From CALOFP01 sp942492635 (GTDB taxonomy: Bacteria > UBP6 > UBA1177 > CALOFP01), in assembly GCA_942492635.1 (NCBI GenBank), contig CALOFP010000001.1, forward strand, positions 558,001 to 622,000: 64,000 nucleotides of DNA, in the 5' to 3' direction. Both the position numbers and the translations under genes were made by a program. Below, piece by piece: positions 43,172 to 52,888 of the stretch. The stretch's first letter is position 1; every line of letters begins with the position of its first letter. Below the pieces are notes generated by a model. The model had not been told where the DNA came from and made no database searches. It was given only the letters and a program-made list of their open reading frames with translations.

Positions 43172-45049
43172 CTACTTTTTAGAACTGTTCATGATTACCC
43201 AATCCTGATATTGAGCCCATTTATCAATGATCGAGCGGTATGTTTCTGCGTATGATTTTTTCTCCTTGAGAAGATTTTTCTTTTCGCCCGGATCGGCAGC
43301 AAGATCGTAAAGATGTTCCTTGCCAGTCTTCAGGTTGTAGAAATATTTATAATTTCCATCAATTATGCCGTTTGTGTGAACTCGGGATCTGGAAAAGAAA
43401 AGTTTCGGCCTGGTTACATAATCTTTGGAAAGCAGATCCTGTCCCTGCCAGCTTTCGGAAGGTTCCAGCCCCATAAGTGAAAAAAGTGTTGTTGCAAAAT
43501 CAACGTTCGATCCCAGCCTGTTGTTCTCTACGGCGGTTTTCTGACCGGGAAGGGAGATCATAAACGGAATGTTGATGTCGTCCTGATAGACATGTCCCAC
43601 GTGATTGTAGTTGCCGTGAACCCCGAATCCTTCTCCGTGATCGGCAGCAAAAACAACTATCGTATTTTCAAGAAGCCCCTCCTTTTCCATCTCCTTGAGC
43701 AGAAGATCAAACATATCGTCAAGATATTTAAGAGTTTCCCGATACTGATCGATTTTGGAAAGATGTGAGATATCCCTGAAGGGAAGATGGTATGGAGAGT
43801 GATCCCAGAAGGCAAAATAGGTAGCAAAAAACGGTTTATCCCTGTCCTTCTTCAAGAAATCAAGAAGCTCGGCGACAACAACCTCCTCTTCGACGGCCTG
43901 GGCTGTCAGTGAGTTGTGTTTCGCCTTTGACTGAAGGGGAAAAAAGTCCTTGTACTCCCCGTAACTTTTAATGAGGCTGGTCTTGTGCATGTTGTCGTAG
44001 GTGAACATTGATGCGGTAAAGAATCCGGTTTTATAACCCATATTCTTCAACCTGCCCGTTATCGAATCGCAGTCGAAATCGGGTCTGTACTTGGTGATCG
44101 TACTGTAGCCCGAATTCGGGTACATGCCGCAGTGATAGGAAATGAAACTGCGGCTAGTCGCAGGAAAGACGGTGTAGAACGAGGGGAAAACAATACTTCT
44201 TTGCATCAGCGATTTTATTGTAGGCATGGGACTGTTGAACTCCGGATTCATTGGAGTTTTATCCTTCGGAAGTGATTCTGTCAGAATAAAGAGAACGTTC
44301 GGTTTTTTCAGTGCCGGCTTCTCAAAGTCGAAGTTGTTGCTGTATTTTCCGTAAACGGGTCCTTCCGGTTTCTTGAATTCGGATATCGAATCGTCATAGT
44401 CGGTTATAGTATTCTTCTTTCCTGAGGCGGAGAGCGTCGAATCGACCAGATCCATCAAGGGATTCCTGACGAGCCAACCCTTGATTCCCTTTCCGAAGTT
44501 TTCACCGTACACAGGCCACATAACAAGTGAAATAAGAAGCATTATGAGTGAAGGAATTGCAGATGAAAAGAGGTTGTTTTTCTTTTTGACGAAAAGAAAA
44601 AGCAGGACAACGGTAAGAGCGATAAATGAGACGGAAAAAATATTCAAAGCACCCACAAAGTAGCTGAAAAGCTCACGAACTCCTGCGCCGTTGAACATTA
44701 TGAGTCCGTAGTTTATAAACGATTTAAAGTAGCTGTGGGTGATGAAGTTGGCGATCAGGAAAAGCTGAAATATAAAAAGCAGTCCGATCTGAACTCTCCT
44801 GAGATAGCGCTCGGGAACGGCAATTTCCATTAGTTTTGCAACGATGTAGGAGAGAACCACACCCGATGAGGCCAGAAATATGGACTGAGGGGGAGATACA
44901 AGCGTAAAAAATCCGTAACCGTCCTTGAATACCAGTACCAGTCCGAGAAGGAATTTCAGGAAGATGTGCATTCCCGCAAGAACGTAGAAAAAGAACAGAG
45001 ATTTTGGTTTAAGCAGAAAATGTTTTAAAAAACTTTTCACGAAAGACAT
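43172..45049 (-). CDS. membrane sulfatase/phosphoglycerol-transferase-like enzyme (alkaline phosphatase superfamily)
   Basis: This 625-residue protein has five N-terminal transmembrane helices and an extracytoplasmic sulfatase-fold domain (about 265-600). It has NVLFILTESLP at the metal site, the nucleophile region FPATSRSFISYHCGMYPN, FWDHSPYHLPF, and the distal metal motif VVFAADHGEGFGVHGN. The layout is that of LtaS/EptA/YejM-type enzymes that transfer phospho-alcohol groups onto lipids or glycans; the Ser/Thr nucleophile in place of a CxPxR motif argues against a true sulfatase. The ATG at 45049 has GAGG six bases upstream. It is monocistronic. The substrate is unknown; lipid A or envelope glycan is inference. 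Confidence 0.9.
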   Translation of the reverse strand: MSFVKSFLKHFLLKPKSLFFFYVLAGMHIFLKFLLGLVLVFKDGYGFFTLVSPPQSIFLASSGVVLSYIVAKLMEIAVPERYLRRVQIGLLFIFQLFLIANFITHSYFKSFINYGLIMFNGAGVRELFSYFVGALNIFSVSFIALTVVLLFLFVKKKNNLFSSAIPSLIMLLISLVMWPVYGENFGKGIKGWLVRNPLMDLVDSTLSASGKKNTITDYDDSISEFKKPEGPVYGKYSNNFDFEKPALKKPNVLFILTESLPKDKTPMNPEFNSPMPTIKSLMQRSIVFPSFYTVFPATSRSFISYHCGMYPNSGYSTITKYRPDFDCDSITGRLKNMGYKTGFFTASMFTYDNMHKTSLIKSYGEYKDFFPLQSKAKHNSLTAQAVEEEVVVAELLDFLKKDRDKPFFATYFAFWDHSPYHLPFRDISHLSKIDQYRETLKYLDDMFDLLLKEMEKEGLLENTIVVFAADHGEGFGVHGNYNHVGHVYQDDINIPFMISLPGQKTAVENNRLGSNVDFATTLFSLMGLEPSESWQGQDLLSKDYVTRPKLFFSRSRVHTNGIIDGNYKYFYNLKTGKEHLYDLAADPGEKKNLLKEKKSYAETYRSIIDKWAQYQDWVIMNSSKK

Positions 45050-45330
45050 GAAAAACCTCGAAAAAGTGCATAATACCGCTCCTATTCTTTGCAAAATCGA
45101 AACGATGTCAAGTATTCAAATATTCTGAATTTTCCACTCCGAAGATCATGCTCGGTCAATATCCACAAGAGATATGGCAGGCTGTAAAAAGATACTCTTC
45201 AACATCTTGAAAAGAAAACAACTTTAGAACTTAAGGCATCTGTTCCAGAAAGAAATTTGCGGAATCGATCAGAGTCCCGACCTGGTGTGAAATCCCGGGT
45301 AAATTTTGAACGGGACCTGACGAAAAGTTG

Positions 45331-45678
45331 TTATTTTGCTGCTACAACACTCATTTCCACAAGAAGATCCGGTCTTGCGAGCCTTGCTTCGACACAGGCT
45401 CTTGCAGGCTGATGCCCCTTTGCAACCCAGGCATCCCAAATTTCGTTCATTCTGTCGAAGTGACCGATGCTTGCGAGATAGATTGTTACGGAGAGAATTT
45501 TTGTCTTGTCGGAACCTACGGACTCAAGAAGTTCCTCCACCTTTTCGAGAGTTGTTCTTGTCTGCTCCTCAATGTCGGCCGTTGAATCCTTTGCCGTCTG
45601 TCCGCAGAGATAAATTGTGTTTCCATGCTCGACAATTCTACTCATCCTGTCTGTCTGGTTATGTCTTTTAATTTCCAT
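45331..45678 (-). CDS. RidA/YjgF-family protein
   Basis: This 115-residue protein of the RidA superfamily contains IVEHGNTIYLCGQTAKD, EQTRTTLEKVEELLESVG, the helix start YLASIGHFDRMNEIWDAWVA and the signature ARACVEARLARPDLLVEM with the conserved Arg. Archetypal RidA deaminates reactive enamine/imine intermediates; this sequence (no GPY motif) looks closer to a non-archetypal subgroup. The ATG at 45678 follows GGAGG by five bases. It has no obvious partner gene. Confidence 0.92.
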   Translation of the reverse strand: MEIKRHNQTDRMSRIVEHGNTIYLCGQTAKDSTADIEEQTRTTLEKVEELLESVGSDKTKILSVTIYLASIGHFDRMNEIWDAWVAKGHQPARACVEARLARPDLLVEMSVVAAK

Positions 45679-45792
45679 AGATTCCTCCATTACAGTAAAT
45701 TCTATTTCGTCAAATATCAGGTCTCGAATAGTTAAGGGAATTTGGATGAATTGTCAACATATTTGAAAAAGCAAAAGGATAACAAAAATATT

Positions 45793-47550
45793 CTAGATAA
45801 GAATTGACGAGCAACCGGAACTCTTCTTTGATATGGAGGACGAACCTTTCTCTTCTATCTTACTTTCCCCATCGGGATCGCTTCCGGAGTCGGATTTGTC
45901 CCCGTCTTCGTTTCCTTCGAGATCTTCTCCGGCATCACCGCCGGTATCTTCTCCTGCATTTCCATCAGAGTCATCTACCGCATCGTTATCGTTACCTGTA
46001 TTGGGACCTTCCCCTTCATTGCCCTCCGGCCCGACACACACTTCCGTCTGGCTACCGCACTTTTCGTAACTGCATGCTAAAAGTGATGCCCCTTGGAGGT
46101 TGGGACAGTTTTCCTTCCGGCACTCATACATCGCCATTAATTCGTCCCTTGCTTCAAAAGTTCCCTCCTCGTAACACTCCTGTGCACACTCATTTGTCGA
46201 ACAGTTCCCGATACAGTCATCAATCTCTTTACATGTTTTTTCACCGGGGATAATTCCAGGGACACAAACTTCAGCCTCTGTCCTGCATTTTTCGGCAGCA
46301 CACTTGCCTTTGTCTGCAGCATCCCCACAGTTTTTCTCTACACAACTGCTGAGTGCCTGATAATCGGACTGTCCCTTCTCCGAGCCGTTTTTATAGCACT
46401 CCTGGAGACACTCCTGATCATCGTTCGAACAATCCTGGAAGCAATCGTAAATCCCTTCACATGTGAGATCGCCGTTGGACGGGAGCGAAAGACATGTTTC
46501 TATCGGCTCCCTGCAATTTGCTGAGGCACACTCCTGAAATGCATCTCCCTGCAGATTGCTACAGTGCGTATTCAAGCATGAGACCATATTTTCAAACTGC
46601 TGTTTTCCCTCCGCGGAACCGTCGCTGTAGCATTTTTGACGGCATCCTTCATCATTCTGTGCACATTCACTGATACAGTCGTAGATTTCACTGCAGGAGT
46701 AATCTTCAGCCTCTTCGAGACAGATTCCTCCGACACATTCGTAACCTGTTCCGCAATCGCTTGCTGAAGTGCATTCCGGTTCCACATTTCCTGAAGGATC
46801 GGAAAGTGTGACGCCGAACTGTTCTTTCACTGTCTTTATTATCCAGTCACGATAGCATGGGACATAGACTTCGTGGCCGTCCATTCCGTCACAGTAGTTG
46901 GTCACATAGGATGCAACACCGAGAACAACCTCCCTTCCGTTTTCCTCGACAAAAAACGGACCTCCGGAGTCACCACTGCATACCCCTGAAAGCCCCTCCG
47001 ACTTTCTTCCGCCTATGTTGATTATGCACTGTGATGCAAAGTCAATGATCTTGGCACTACCTTTTCTGTGGGGACCTGCCTGGTTGTATTCCCAGCCTGT
47101 ATCACCGTAGCCCACTGCTACGCCCAAAGTTCCGACAGCCGCACTCTGGGAGGGGAGAGCGTAATAGTTAACGTTATTTATGGGTTCGGCAAGATAGATT
47201 AGACCCAGATCCACAGAACCTCCAGCATTACCGTTCCAATTCTCGTGGGGATAGATTTTCTGGGCTGTCGTATAGGTGTGATCACTGATATCCTCACCTC
47301 CCTGAATATCGATTCTTGAAAATTTATTTCCGCTCTCATCGGTTACACAGTGTCCCGCGGTCAGGACAACCTGTGGATGAATTAGAGTTCCCGTGCAACC
47401 ACCCATGGGAGAATAACCTGAGTAGAGGAGGAGTCCGACAGCCCCCTGGTACTCCTCATAACCTGTTTCTTGACCGTTAACGATCCGTTTTTGTGCATAG
47501 CCATGTAGACAGAAGAGCAGGACCAAGAGAAAAAAAAGTGATCTTTTCAT
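45793..47550 (-). CDS. secreted S1 serine protease with three ten-Cys modules and C-terminal Cys box
   Basis: This 585-residue protein has a signal peptide (MKRSLFFLLVLLFCLHGYA) followed at once by RIVNG, so activation would remove only a few residues. The S1 domain has His67 (TAGHC), Asp114 (SVDLGLI) and Ser195 (CSGDSGGP). The residue six before the catalytic Ser is Gly, not the Asp of trypsin. A small CxxxxxC unit follows, then three modules of C-x5-C-x3-C-x4/6-C-x3-C-x17-C-x4-C-x8/10-C-x4-C-x6-C at 286-353, 364-429 and 440-505. A Gly/Asp/Asn-rich linker follows and the end is SKKSSGCSSILI. GGAGG precedes the ATG. It is paralogous to 52889-54271. Confidence 0.94.
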   Translation of the reverse strand: MKRSLFFLLVLLFCLHGYAQKRIVNGQETGYEEYQGAVGLLLYSGYSPMGGCTGTLIHPQVVLTAGHCVTDESGNKFSRIDIQGGEDISDHTYTTAQKIYPHENWNGNAGGSVDLGLIYLAEPINNVNYYALPSQSAAVGTLGVAVGYGDTGWEYNQAGPHRKGSAKIIDFASQCIINIGGRKSEGLSGVCSGDSGGPFFVEENGREVVLGVASYVTNYCDGMDGHEVYVPCYRDWIIKTVKEQFGVTLSDPSGNVEPECTSASDCGTGYECVGGICLEEAEDYSCSEIYDCISECAQNDEGCRQKCYSDGSAEGKQQFENMVSCLNTHCSNLQGDAFQECASANCREPIETCLSLPSNGDLTCEGIYDCFQDCSNDDQECLQECYKNGSEKGQSDYQALSSCVEKNCGDAADKGKCAAEKCRTEAEVCVPGIIPGEKTCKEIDDCIGNCSTNECAQECYEEGTFEARDELMAMYECRKENCPNLQGASLLACSYEKCGSQTEVCVGPEGNEGEGPNTGNDNDAVDDSDGNAGEDTGGDAGEDLEGNEDGDKSDSGSDPDGESKIEEKGSSSISKKSSGCSSILI

Positions 47551-47772
47551 TTTCGCCTCCAAACGATATTTGCCACCAACAACTTAATTATTAGACAAGA
47601 ATCGGTTAAATCAAGGAAAATCATCATTATTTTTAGGCTATTGAAAGAAAACTGCATAAAAATCCGATCCAGAAATGATCAACAGAACAGTCAAATACAA
47701 CGGAATGTTTTTTTGACACCTCACAGGGAAGCATTGAAAAAAAAATTCATCCCATTTACAAAAGAACCTTAC

Positions 47773-47881
47773 ATTTAAAATGCCAAGCATTTCAAATACA
47801 AAGCCAGACACACAAGGATCCTGAACTAAAACAGCCGTGTAGCGCAATTGAGCATTTAAAATAAAACAGTGACATTTAAAA
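47773..47881. repeat. short direct repeats in intergenic region
   Basis: The 387-nt gap 47551-47937 separates the divergent protease and lipoprotein genes. CATTTAAAA occurs three times, at about 47772, 47853 and 47873. They may be chance in A+T-rich DNA or regulator sites; nothing else was recognised in the gap. Confidence 0.25.
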
Positions 47882-47937
47882 ACAACAAGGTAGAATGTCC
47901 GCGAAATTGACTCAATATTTTAATGAGGGATGTTAAA

Positions 47938-49515
47938 ATGAAAAAGTTTTTAATTCTATTTACCAGTGTTTTAATCCTGGCTGCATGCGGTGACGGCAGT
48001 AAAAAAGAACCCGACAACCTGACAGAAGGAAACGCCGCGGCGAACTCTGCAATGCAGAGACTCCACGACAAGATTGTCGAGGCCGAGGAAAATCGCCCGG
48101 AAAAAGCATCAACCGGGGAAGAAATTTTTAAAAAAAGTGATTACGATGAAATCAAAAAGGATTTTGAAAACGCTCTCAAAGAGGATGCAGACAACCCAAC
48201 AGCTCACTTCGGTCTTGCCCTGCTTGAAATCGCAAGCATCAACTACGACGAGGAGTTCTGGGCAATCTTAAAGTCGATAAAGATCTATGACGAAAAATCT
48301 TCATACGATGACGAGGATCACTACAGAAATCGCATATTCGGGAATCAGTTCGGTTTTCTTAAAAACAGCATAGCAGCCTATCCCTACTATCTTAAAAGAA
48401 TGGCCGATTCGAATGACAACACGAAAATGTCATTTGCCCGACTTCAGAAATTCATCGAAACATCACTTTTGCCTAAAACGAAAAGCTCCATTGAACACCT
48501 TTTCAACGCTGTTAATCTCTCCGAGGAGAATTCGATAAAAATTTCAAACGGCGAGGAGTACATTGAGATCGACAGGGGAGAAATCCTGGTTTTCAAGGCA
48601 TCAGTTCACGCAGTTTCCGCAGCTGCAAAACTGCTTTCACTTTACGATCTTAATCTTGTCGATACTGACGGAACATCAGACTGGGTGGAAAAAATCAAAG
48701 ACGAAGAGGACGATGAGGATACGAAATGCCTGGACTGGAAAGTGGAAACGGTGGACGGCGAAAAAGTATTGAAAATACGTAGCGAAATGGGGCGAAAGGA
48801 TGCCGAGAAAATGCTTGAACTCTCAAAGGTCGTAAAATACAACCTGGAGGAAAGAGAGGGATTTCTTGAGCTTCGTGAAGGAAAAAAACCGGCGGATATA
48901 AAGAAAGATCTTCTGGAGACCGTCAACTCGCTGGAAAGCGCCTACGACTACATTATGTCCGAAAAAGACAGTCAGGAAGATGACCTCATAAAGATCGGAC
49001 ACCTCGTGGATATGAACGAAAACATAGCTTCAGATGAGGACAAAACCGATTTTGCAAAAGAGTGGAAATCCGTCAAAGATGTTATTCTATGGCTCCGGAG
49101 CTCACTGGACACTCCATTTGTTTTCGAAGCTGGAAACGGAACAGAGGTGAAAGTTGACGCTTCCAAGTTCTTCTCCCCCGGAATTTCCGATCTCAAGGAA
49201 AAGCTGCCCTACTTCAAATGGCTTCCGGAAAAAGAGTGGATGGAAATGGTTGTCGAGGATGAGTGGGAAAACTCAGCCGACTATGAAAACGGTTCCCTGC
49301 GCACTTACTGCGGTGATGAATTCATCGAAATCAAGGAAGAAGGCATAGAGCGAATCATTTACACATATTATGAGGTCAAAACACTTCCTTTCCAGCTTAC
49401 CGACGAATCGGGCAACGCTGATGATGAGATCGAATACCCCATTTTTCCCGATTACACACTGAACGGAATTTTCCCGGAAATGACCAGGGAAAAGTTCGAA
49501 TCAATTATCGATTAA
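47938..49515 (+). CDS. acidic lipoprotein with TPR-like segment, unknown
   Basis: This 525-residue protein has a clear lipoprotein leader (MKKFLILFTSVLILAAC). After it comes a low-complexity linker and a short TPR-like stretch (about 55-85; DEIKKDFENALKEDADNPTA then HFGLALLEIA). A long acidic helical region without recognised domain follows. The ATG at 47938 has GAGGG upstream; the frame from 47923 adds five charged residues to the leader. It precedes an outer-membrane-like protein gene by 20 nt and is probably co-transcribed with it, suggesting an envelope pair. The cellular role is unknown. Confidence 0.85.
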   Translation: MKKFLILFTSVLILAACGDGSKKEPDNLTEGNAAANSAMQRLHDKIVEAEENRPEKASTGEEIFKKSDYDEIKKDFENALKEDADNPTAHFGLALLEIASINYDEEFWAILKSIKIYDEKSSYDDEDHYRNRIFGNQFGFLKNSIAAYPYYLKRMADSNDNTKMSFARLQKFIETSLLPKTKSSIEHLFNAVNLSEENSIKISNGEEYIEIDRGEILVFKASVHAVSAAAKLLSLYDLNLVDTDGTSDWVEKIKDEEDDEDTKCLDWKVETVDGEKVLKIRSEMGRKDAEKMLELSKVVKYNLEEREGFLELREGKKPADIKKDLLETVNSLESAYDYIMSEKDSQEDDLIKIGHLVDMNENIASDEDKTDFAKEWKSVKDVILWLRSSLDTPFVFEAGNGTEVKVDASKFFSPGISDLKEKLPYFKWLPEKEWMEMVVEDEWENSADYENGSLRTYCGDEFIEIKEEGIERIIYTYYEVKTLPFQLTDESGNADDEIEYPIFPDYTLNGIFPEMTREKFESIID

Positions 49516-49535
49516 TAGAAAAATAGAAACCTCAA

Positions 49536-50888
49536 GTGAAAGTTCTTTTTCTCACATTCCCATTACTCCTGCTATCCACTTCGCTTCTTTTCGGAAACCA
49601 GCTCAAGGAAATTGTCCGGCCTGAATCCGGGTATCTAAAAACGTTGAAGGAAGATGCCGGTTTTGTACTTGTCGATTACGATTACCGAAACTATCTCTCA
49701 CTGAAGTCAGATAAGGGTACTAAAACCGAAGTCGGCGAAAGCAACATCGGCATCTCCTCCAGGTTAAAGTGGAAAAAGTATCGAATGGAATTAAACGGAG
49801 GTGTTTTGAATCGGCAGTTCACCATCGACAACCTGATCGATCCCGAGGATAACGCAAAACTGAAAAGCAGCTACAATTCTCTTCATCTTTCCCTCGGACG
49901 ATCTTTCGACCATTTTTCCGTGAAGGGAGGGCTTTTTTTCGACGAAGTGTTCGGCGGTGAACTTGAGGGAGAATTGAAAACCGATTTCGGCAGATTCAAA
50001 CTCAGAAGCGCCCTGGAACCGTGGAGAATGAAACTGGAGGTTGATGTTCAGGAAGAATTCACCTCAATTCCGCTCGACGCCAATATCTGGAGCAACAGAT
50101 TTAGTTTCAGGGATGGACGAACTGAAAGCTCAATCGGGGTTTCCCTGATTTTTCCATCGGGAAAGGAAAATAATTTCGAAACAAATCCGGAAGGATACAG
50201 CATCTCCATAGCGGACGAATACAGATACGAAGATTTCATTTTCCGCTCAGATTTTTCCCACACCGTAATCTCTGCTGAGCTCTACTACATGGATTCAAGG
50301 TACGGAAAACTGGACAACCTTGCCATATCGATCGGTGGTGTATCTATCGGATACGATATCGGATACGGTTTTTCTGCTTCATCCGGAGTTATTGGGGCTA
50401 TGAGCGACGTAGATGACGACTCGTTTATCGACGCCACCCCTTTTTCATTCTGGGACATGTTTCTCGCATCGAGGACAAGGCTAAAAAAATTTTACAACAG
50501 GGCAGCACTCCCCTTTCTTTCGGCAAAGTATGATTTTGAATGGCAGTATAAAAAGTTGAAAGGAGTTCTGGACATAAATTTATCCTACCATCACCTCTTC
50601 TTTGAATCGGATATTGTCTACAGGGAGAGAAAATCTGTTCTTTTCCCAATTGCAACAAAGTACACGACAAAAGAAGCTGATCTTTCAACATCAATTGACG
50701 GAATCGGACGAATATCGTTGAAAAAGGAGTTGAGATTTTACGATTTTGTTCTGCAACTCTCAGCACATCAGATTGTTCCCGTAGATTTCGGACGACTGAA
50801 AAGTAAAACCGGAACCTCTTCAAAAAAATATGAAAAAATGTGGGGCGGAACCACAGCAACGGTAAATATCGGCTACATCTTGAATTAA
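49536..50888 (+). CDS. predicted outer-membrane beta-barrel protein, unknown
   Basis: This 450-residue protein has a signal peptide (MKVLFLTFPLLLLSTSLLFG) from a GTG start and strong alternating strands through the whole body (for example RSFDHFSVKGGLFFDEVFGG and SIGVSLIFPSG). The last strand is TATVNIGYILN. This is the pattern of a porin-like barrel, but no family was recognised. The ribosome site is weak, which with the 20-nt gap suggests coupling to the upstream lipoprotein gene. The nucleotide end overlaps the longest upstream frame of the next gene but not its preferred start. Confidence 0.78.
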   Translation: MKVLFLTFPLLLLSTSLLFGNQLKEIVRPESGYLKTLKEDAGFVLVDYDYRNYLSLKSDKGTKTEVGESNIGISSRLKWKKYRMELNGGVLNRQFTIDNLIDPEDNAKLKSSYNSLHLSLGRSFDHFSVKGGLFFDEVFGGELEGELKTDFGRFKLRSALEPWRMKLEVDVQEEFTSIPLDANIWSNRFSFRDGRTESSIGVSLIFPSGKENNFETNPEGYSISIADEYRYEDFIFRSDFSHTVISAELYYMDSRYGKLDNLAISIGGVSIGYDIGYGFSASSGVIGAMSDVDDDSFIDATPFSFWDMFLASRTRLKKFYNRAALPFLSAKYDFEWQYKKLKGVLDINLSYHHLFFESDIVYRERKSVLFPIATKYTTKEADLSTSIDGIGRISLKKELRFYDFVLQLSAHQIVPVDFGRLKSKTGTSSKKYEKMWGGTTATVNIGYILN

Positions 50889-50962
50889 ACCGCCAACCTT
50901 TTTTAATAAAATCAAACAAGAAGCGTCACAATATTATCGTTGCAGTTTTCATGGAGAATATT

Positions 50963-52177
50963 ATGGATTGTGAGAAATCAAAATCATGCAACTCCTTCTC
51001 CAGACCGCTCTGGGTAACTACCGCACTCTCTTTACTGTTTCTTTCGATTCTCAGGGGAATTCGTCTTCCCAATCTCTGGTCCTACACACACTTTCTGTTC
51101 GATTATAGATACGGTTTTATAAAAAGGGGTCTTATCGGTCAGATTTTCAAATCCTTTGACAGTTCATACCTGATTTCCTACAACTTCTTCTCAATTTTCA
51201 GCTTTACGATTCTGGCACTGAATATTCTTCTTTTTATTCTTATGATTAAGGATCTCATAAAAGAGGAGGATCCGCTATTTCTCGGCATCTCGCTTGTTTT
51301 TGCTTCCAGTATCGGCATAGTGTTTTTTGCTCACACTGTAGGATATTCCGATCATATCGGTCTTCTAATTACACTTACCTCACTCAGGATTAAAAATCTA
51401 TTCACAAAGGCACTTTTCACCTTTCCTGCTCTCATCTGTTCGATTTTCATTCACGAAGCCATTTTTGTAATTTTTTTTCCTGTAATTCTAATTTCGTTTA
51501 TTCATTCACTTCATGGAAAAAACCGAATCGGATGGATGGTAGTCATATCAGCAGCAACCTTAATATTTCTTTCAACCCTTCTTTTTGTCAGCAATTCAAG
51601 GTTGAAAGGTGGCAAAGAGTCTGCAATGCACACTATTCTTCAAAAGGAGGTTGACCGCAATCTTCGTCGAGACGCATTCCACGTTCTTACAAGAGACAGA
51701 AAAGAGAACTTCTCGATCATGAAAAGGCTGTGGAGCAAAGATCACAGATACTACCAGCTTGCACGTTCCCTGGCTGTAACGCTTCCCGCAACACTGTTTT
51801 TCATCATCATTTCAATCTTGAGCATGAGAAGATCAGGAAAAAACATATTTCAAATTTTCATAACGTCTCTGGCACCACTTTCACCCCTGACTCTTCACCT
51901 TGCGGCGTGGGACATGCACAGGTGGGACTCGCTGACAGTGATAACAAGTTTTCTGACACTCCATGTCGTTCTGAAATCATTTCCTGAAAATCTGCCGGCA
52001 AAAAACAAGAACATACTCCATCCCGTTCTTGTTCTCCTGGTATTCCTGAACGGAGTATCGACAATTCCCCTTTTCGATAGATATTACGTAAAAAACTTTC
52101 CGTTTGAGGAACACAGGATCGAACTTATCAAAATGATATCATCCGAAGAAAAAACACCTTTCATACCGAACCGTTAG
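50963..52177 (+). CDS. multi-span inner-membrane protein, unknown
   Basis: This 404-residue protein has about nine or ten predicted membrane helices. An early motif, NLWSYTHFLFDYRYGFIKRG followed by LIGQIF, resembles the DY..GF.kRGLiG pattern I associate with uncharacterised GT-C-like membrane proteins; that link is from memory and tentative. The motif HEAIFV falls in a central helix, and there is a periplasmic or cytoplasmic loop (about 215-265) rich in charge. The ATG at 50963 has GGAG six bases upstream; longer frames run back into the previous gene. It has no CPBP-type EExxxR motif, so it is not an obvious processing protease. Confidence 0.8.
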   Translation: MDCEKSKSCNSFSRPLWVTTALSLLFLSILRGIRLPNLWSYTHFLFDYRYGFIKRGLIGQIFKSFDSSYLISYNFFSIFSFTILALNILLFILMIKDLIKEEDPLFLGISLVFASSIGIVFFAHTVGYSDHIGLLITLTSLRIKNLFTKALFTFPALICSIFIHEAIFVIFFPVILISFIHSLHGKNRIGWMVVISAATLIFLSTLLFVSNSRLKGGKESAMHTILQKEVDRNLRRDAFHVLTRDRKENFSIMKRLWSKDHRYYQLARSLAVTLPATLFFIIISILSMRRSGKNIFQIFITSLAPLSPLTLHLAAWDMHRWDSLTVITSFLTLHVVLKSFPENLPAKNKNILHPVLVLLVFLNGVSTIPLFDRYYVKNFPFEEHRIELIKMISSEEKTPFIPNR

Positions 52178-52305
52178 AAAAACAGAGTCAACTTTACAAA
52201 CTTTCAGCAACCGTTTCATACCCCCATAATATTTGTAAAGATTGATAAAATGAATATGCTACACCTCGATTGAAATTCTTGTTTAATTAAAAGAGGACTC
52301 TATTT

Positions 52306-52551
52306 ATGACCAAAAGCGTAAAGATAAGACTTACAGACAAAACAACACGACACGACGACGCACTCATGATGATGAGAAGAAGTGGAGTAGCATTTGAAGA
52401 TTTCAAATTCGTAGGAAAAAATTGTGTAAAGATAGATCTAAGCGACGAAGTTTACGCAAAAATAAAAGAGGAAATCGCCGAAGAAGAGATCAGCATGACC
52501 GGATTTTTCAGAAGAATACTGGATCTCGCGGCACATTCCAAACTGAAATAA
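52306..52551 (+). CDS. small protein, possible ribbon-helix-helix-like, unknown
   Basis: An 81-residue reading frame with GAGG nine bases before its ATG. The C-terminal part (VYAKIKEEIAEEEISMTGFF followed by RRILDLAAH) is helical and resembles the second half of a MetJ/Arc-type DNA-binding protein, with a preceding strand-like NCVKIDLSD. The N terminus (MTKSVKIRLTDKTTRHDDAL) could be a second strand unit. It could be a regulator or an orphan antitoxin, but no toxin gene is adjacent. Coding status is likely but unproven. Confidence 0.55.
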   Translation: MTKSVKIRLTDKTTRHDDALMMMRRSGVAFEDFKFVGKNCVKIDLSDEVYAKIKEEIAEEEISMTGFFRRILDLAAHSKLK

Positions 52552-52635
52552 CACCACTAAAAACCCGAACGGGAAAATTATTTCAGCCGCGAACAACGCG
52601 AACAAACACGAACAGGGGAAAGCGCCAAAGACGCG

Positions 52636-52820
52636 AAATCATCCTAATCTGCGTAATCAGCTTAATCTGTGGTTATCTTTTACCTGCTAAAACTCGAAAA
52701 ACCGAAAAAAATCATCCCAATCTGCGCAATCCCATTAATCTGCGGTCCTCTTCGATAGAAAAGCCCGAATCACACAGAGGACAAAATCATGCCAATCCTG
52801 AAATCAGTTTAATCTGCGGT
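52636..52820 (+). repeat. three spaced copies of the dispersed 38-nt repeat
   Basis: The 337-nt gap 52552-52888 contains no gene I can support. Copies lie at 52636-52673, 52709-52746 and 52784-52820, each beginning AAATCAT and ending TTAATCTGYGGT. Just upstream, CGCGAACAACGCGAAC and AACACGAACA runs match (inverted) DNA beside the 31.5-kb copy, so a compound unit is shared. The frame through it looks like spurious coding. Confidence 0.8.
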
Positions 52821-52888
52821 ATTTCTTGACTCGGTTCTAAAAATTTTAAGAATGAGTTCGTTCTTTGATTACAACTGAGGTACCCATA

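Noticed and set aside
50963..52177. The multi-span protein as the processing enzyme for the Cys box
   Set aside because: No motif of a CPBP protease, rhomboid, exosortase or acyltransferase was seen; proximity alone is not evidence.
52422..52829. A 135-codon frame across the 52.6-kb repeats
   Set aside because: It overlaps the small protein gene and is mostly repeat DNA giving Arg- and Asn-rich nonsense.
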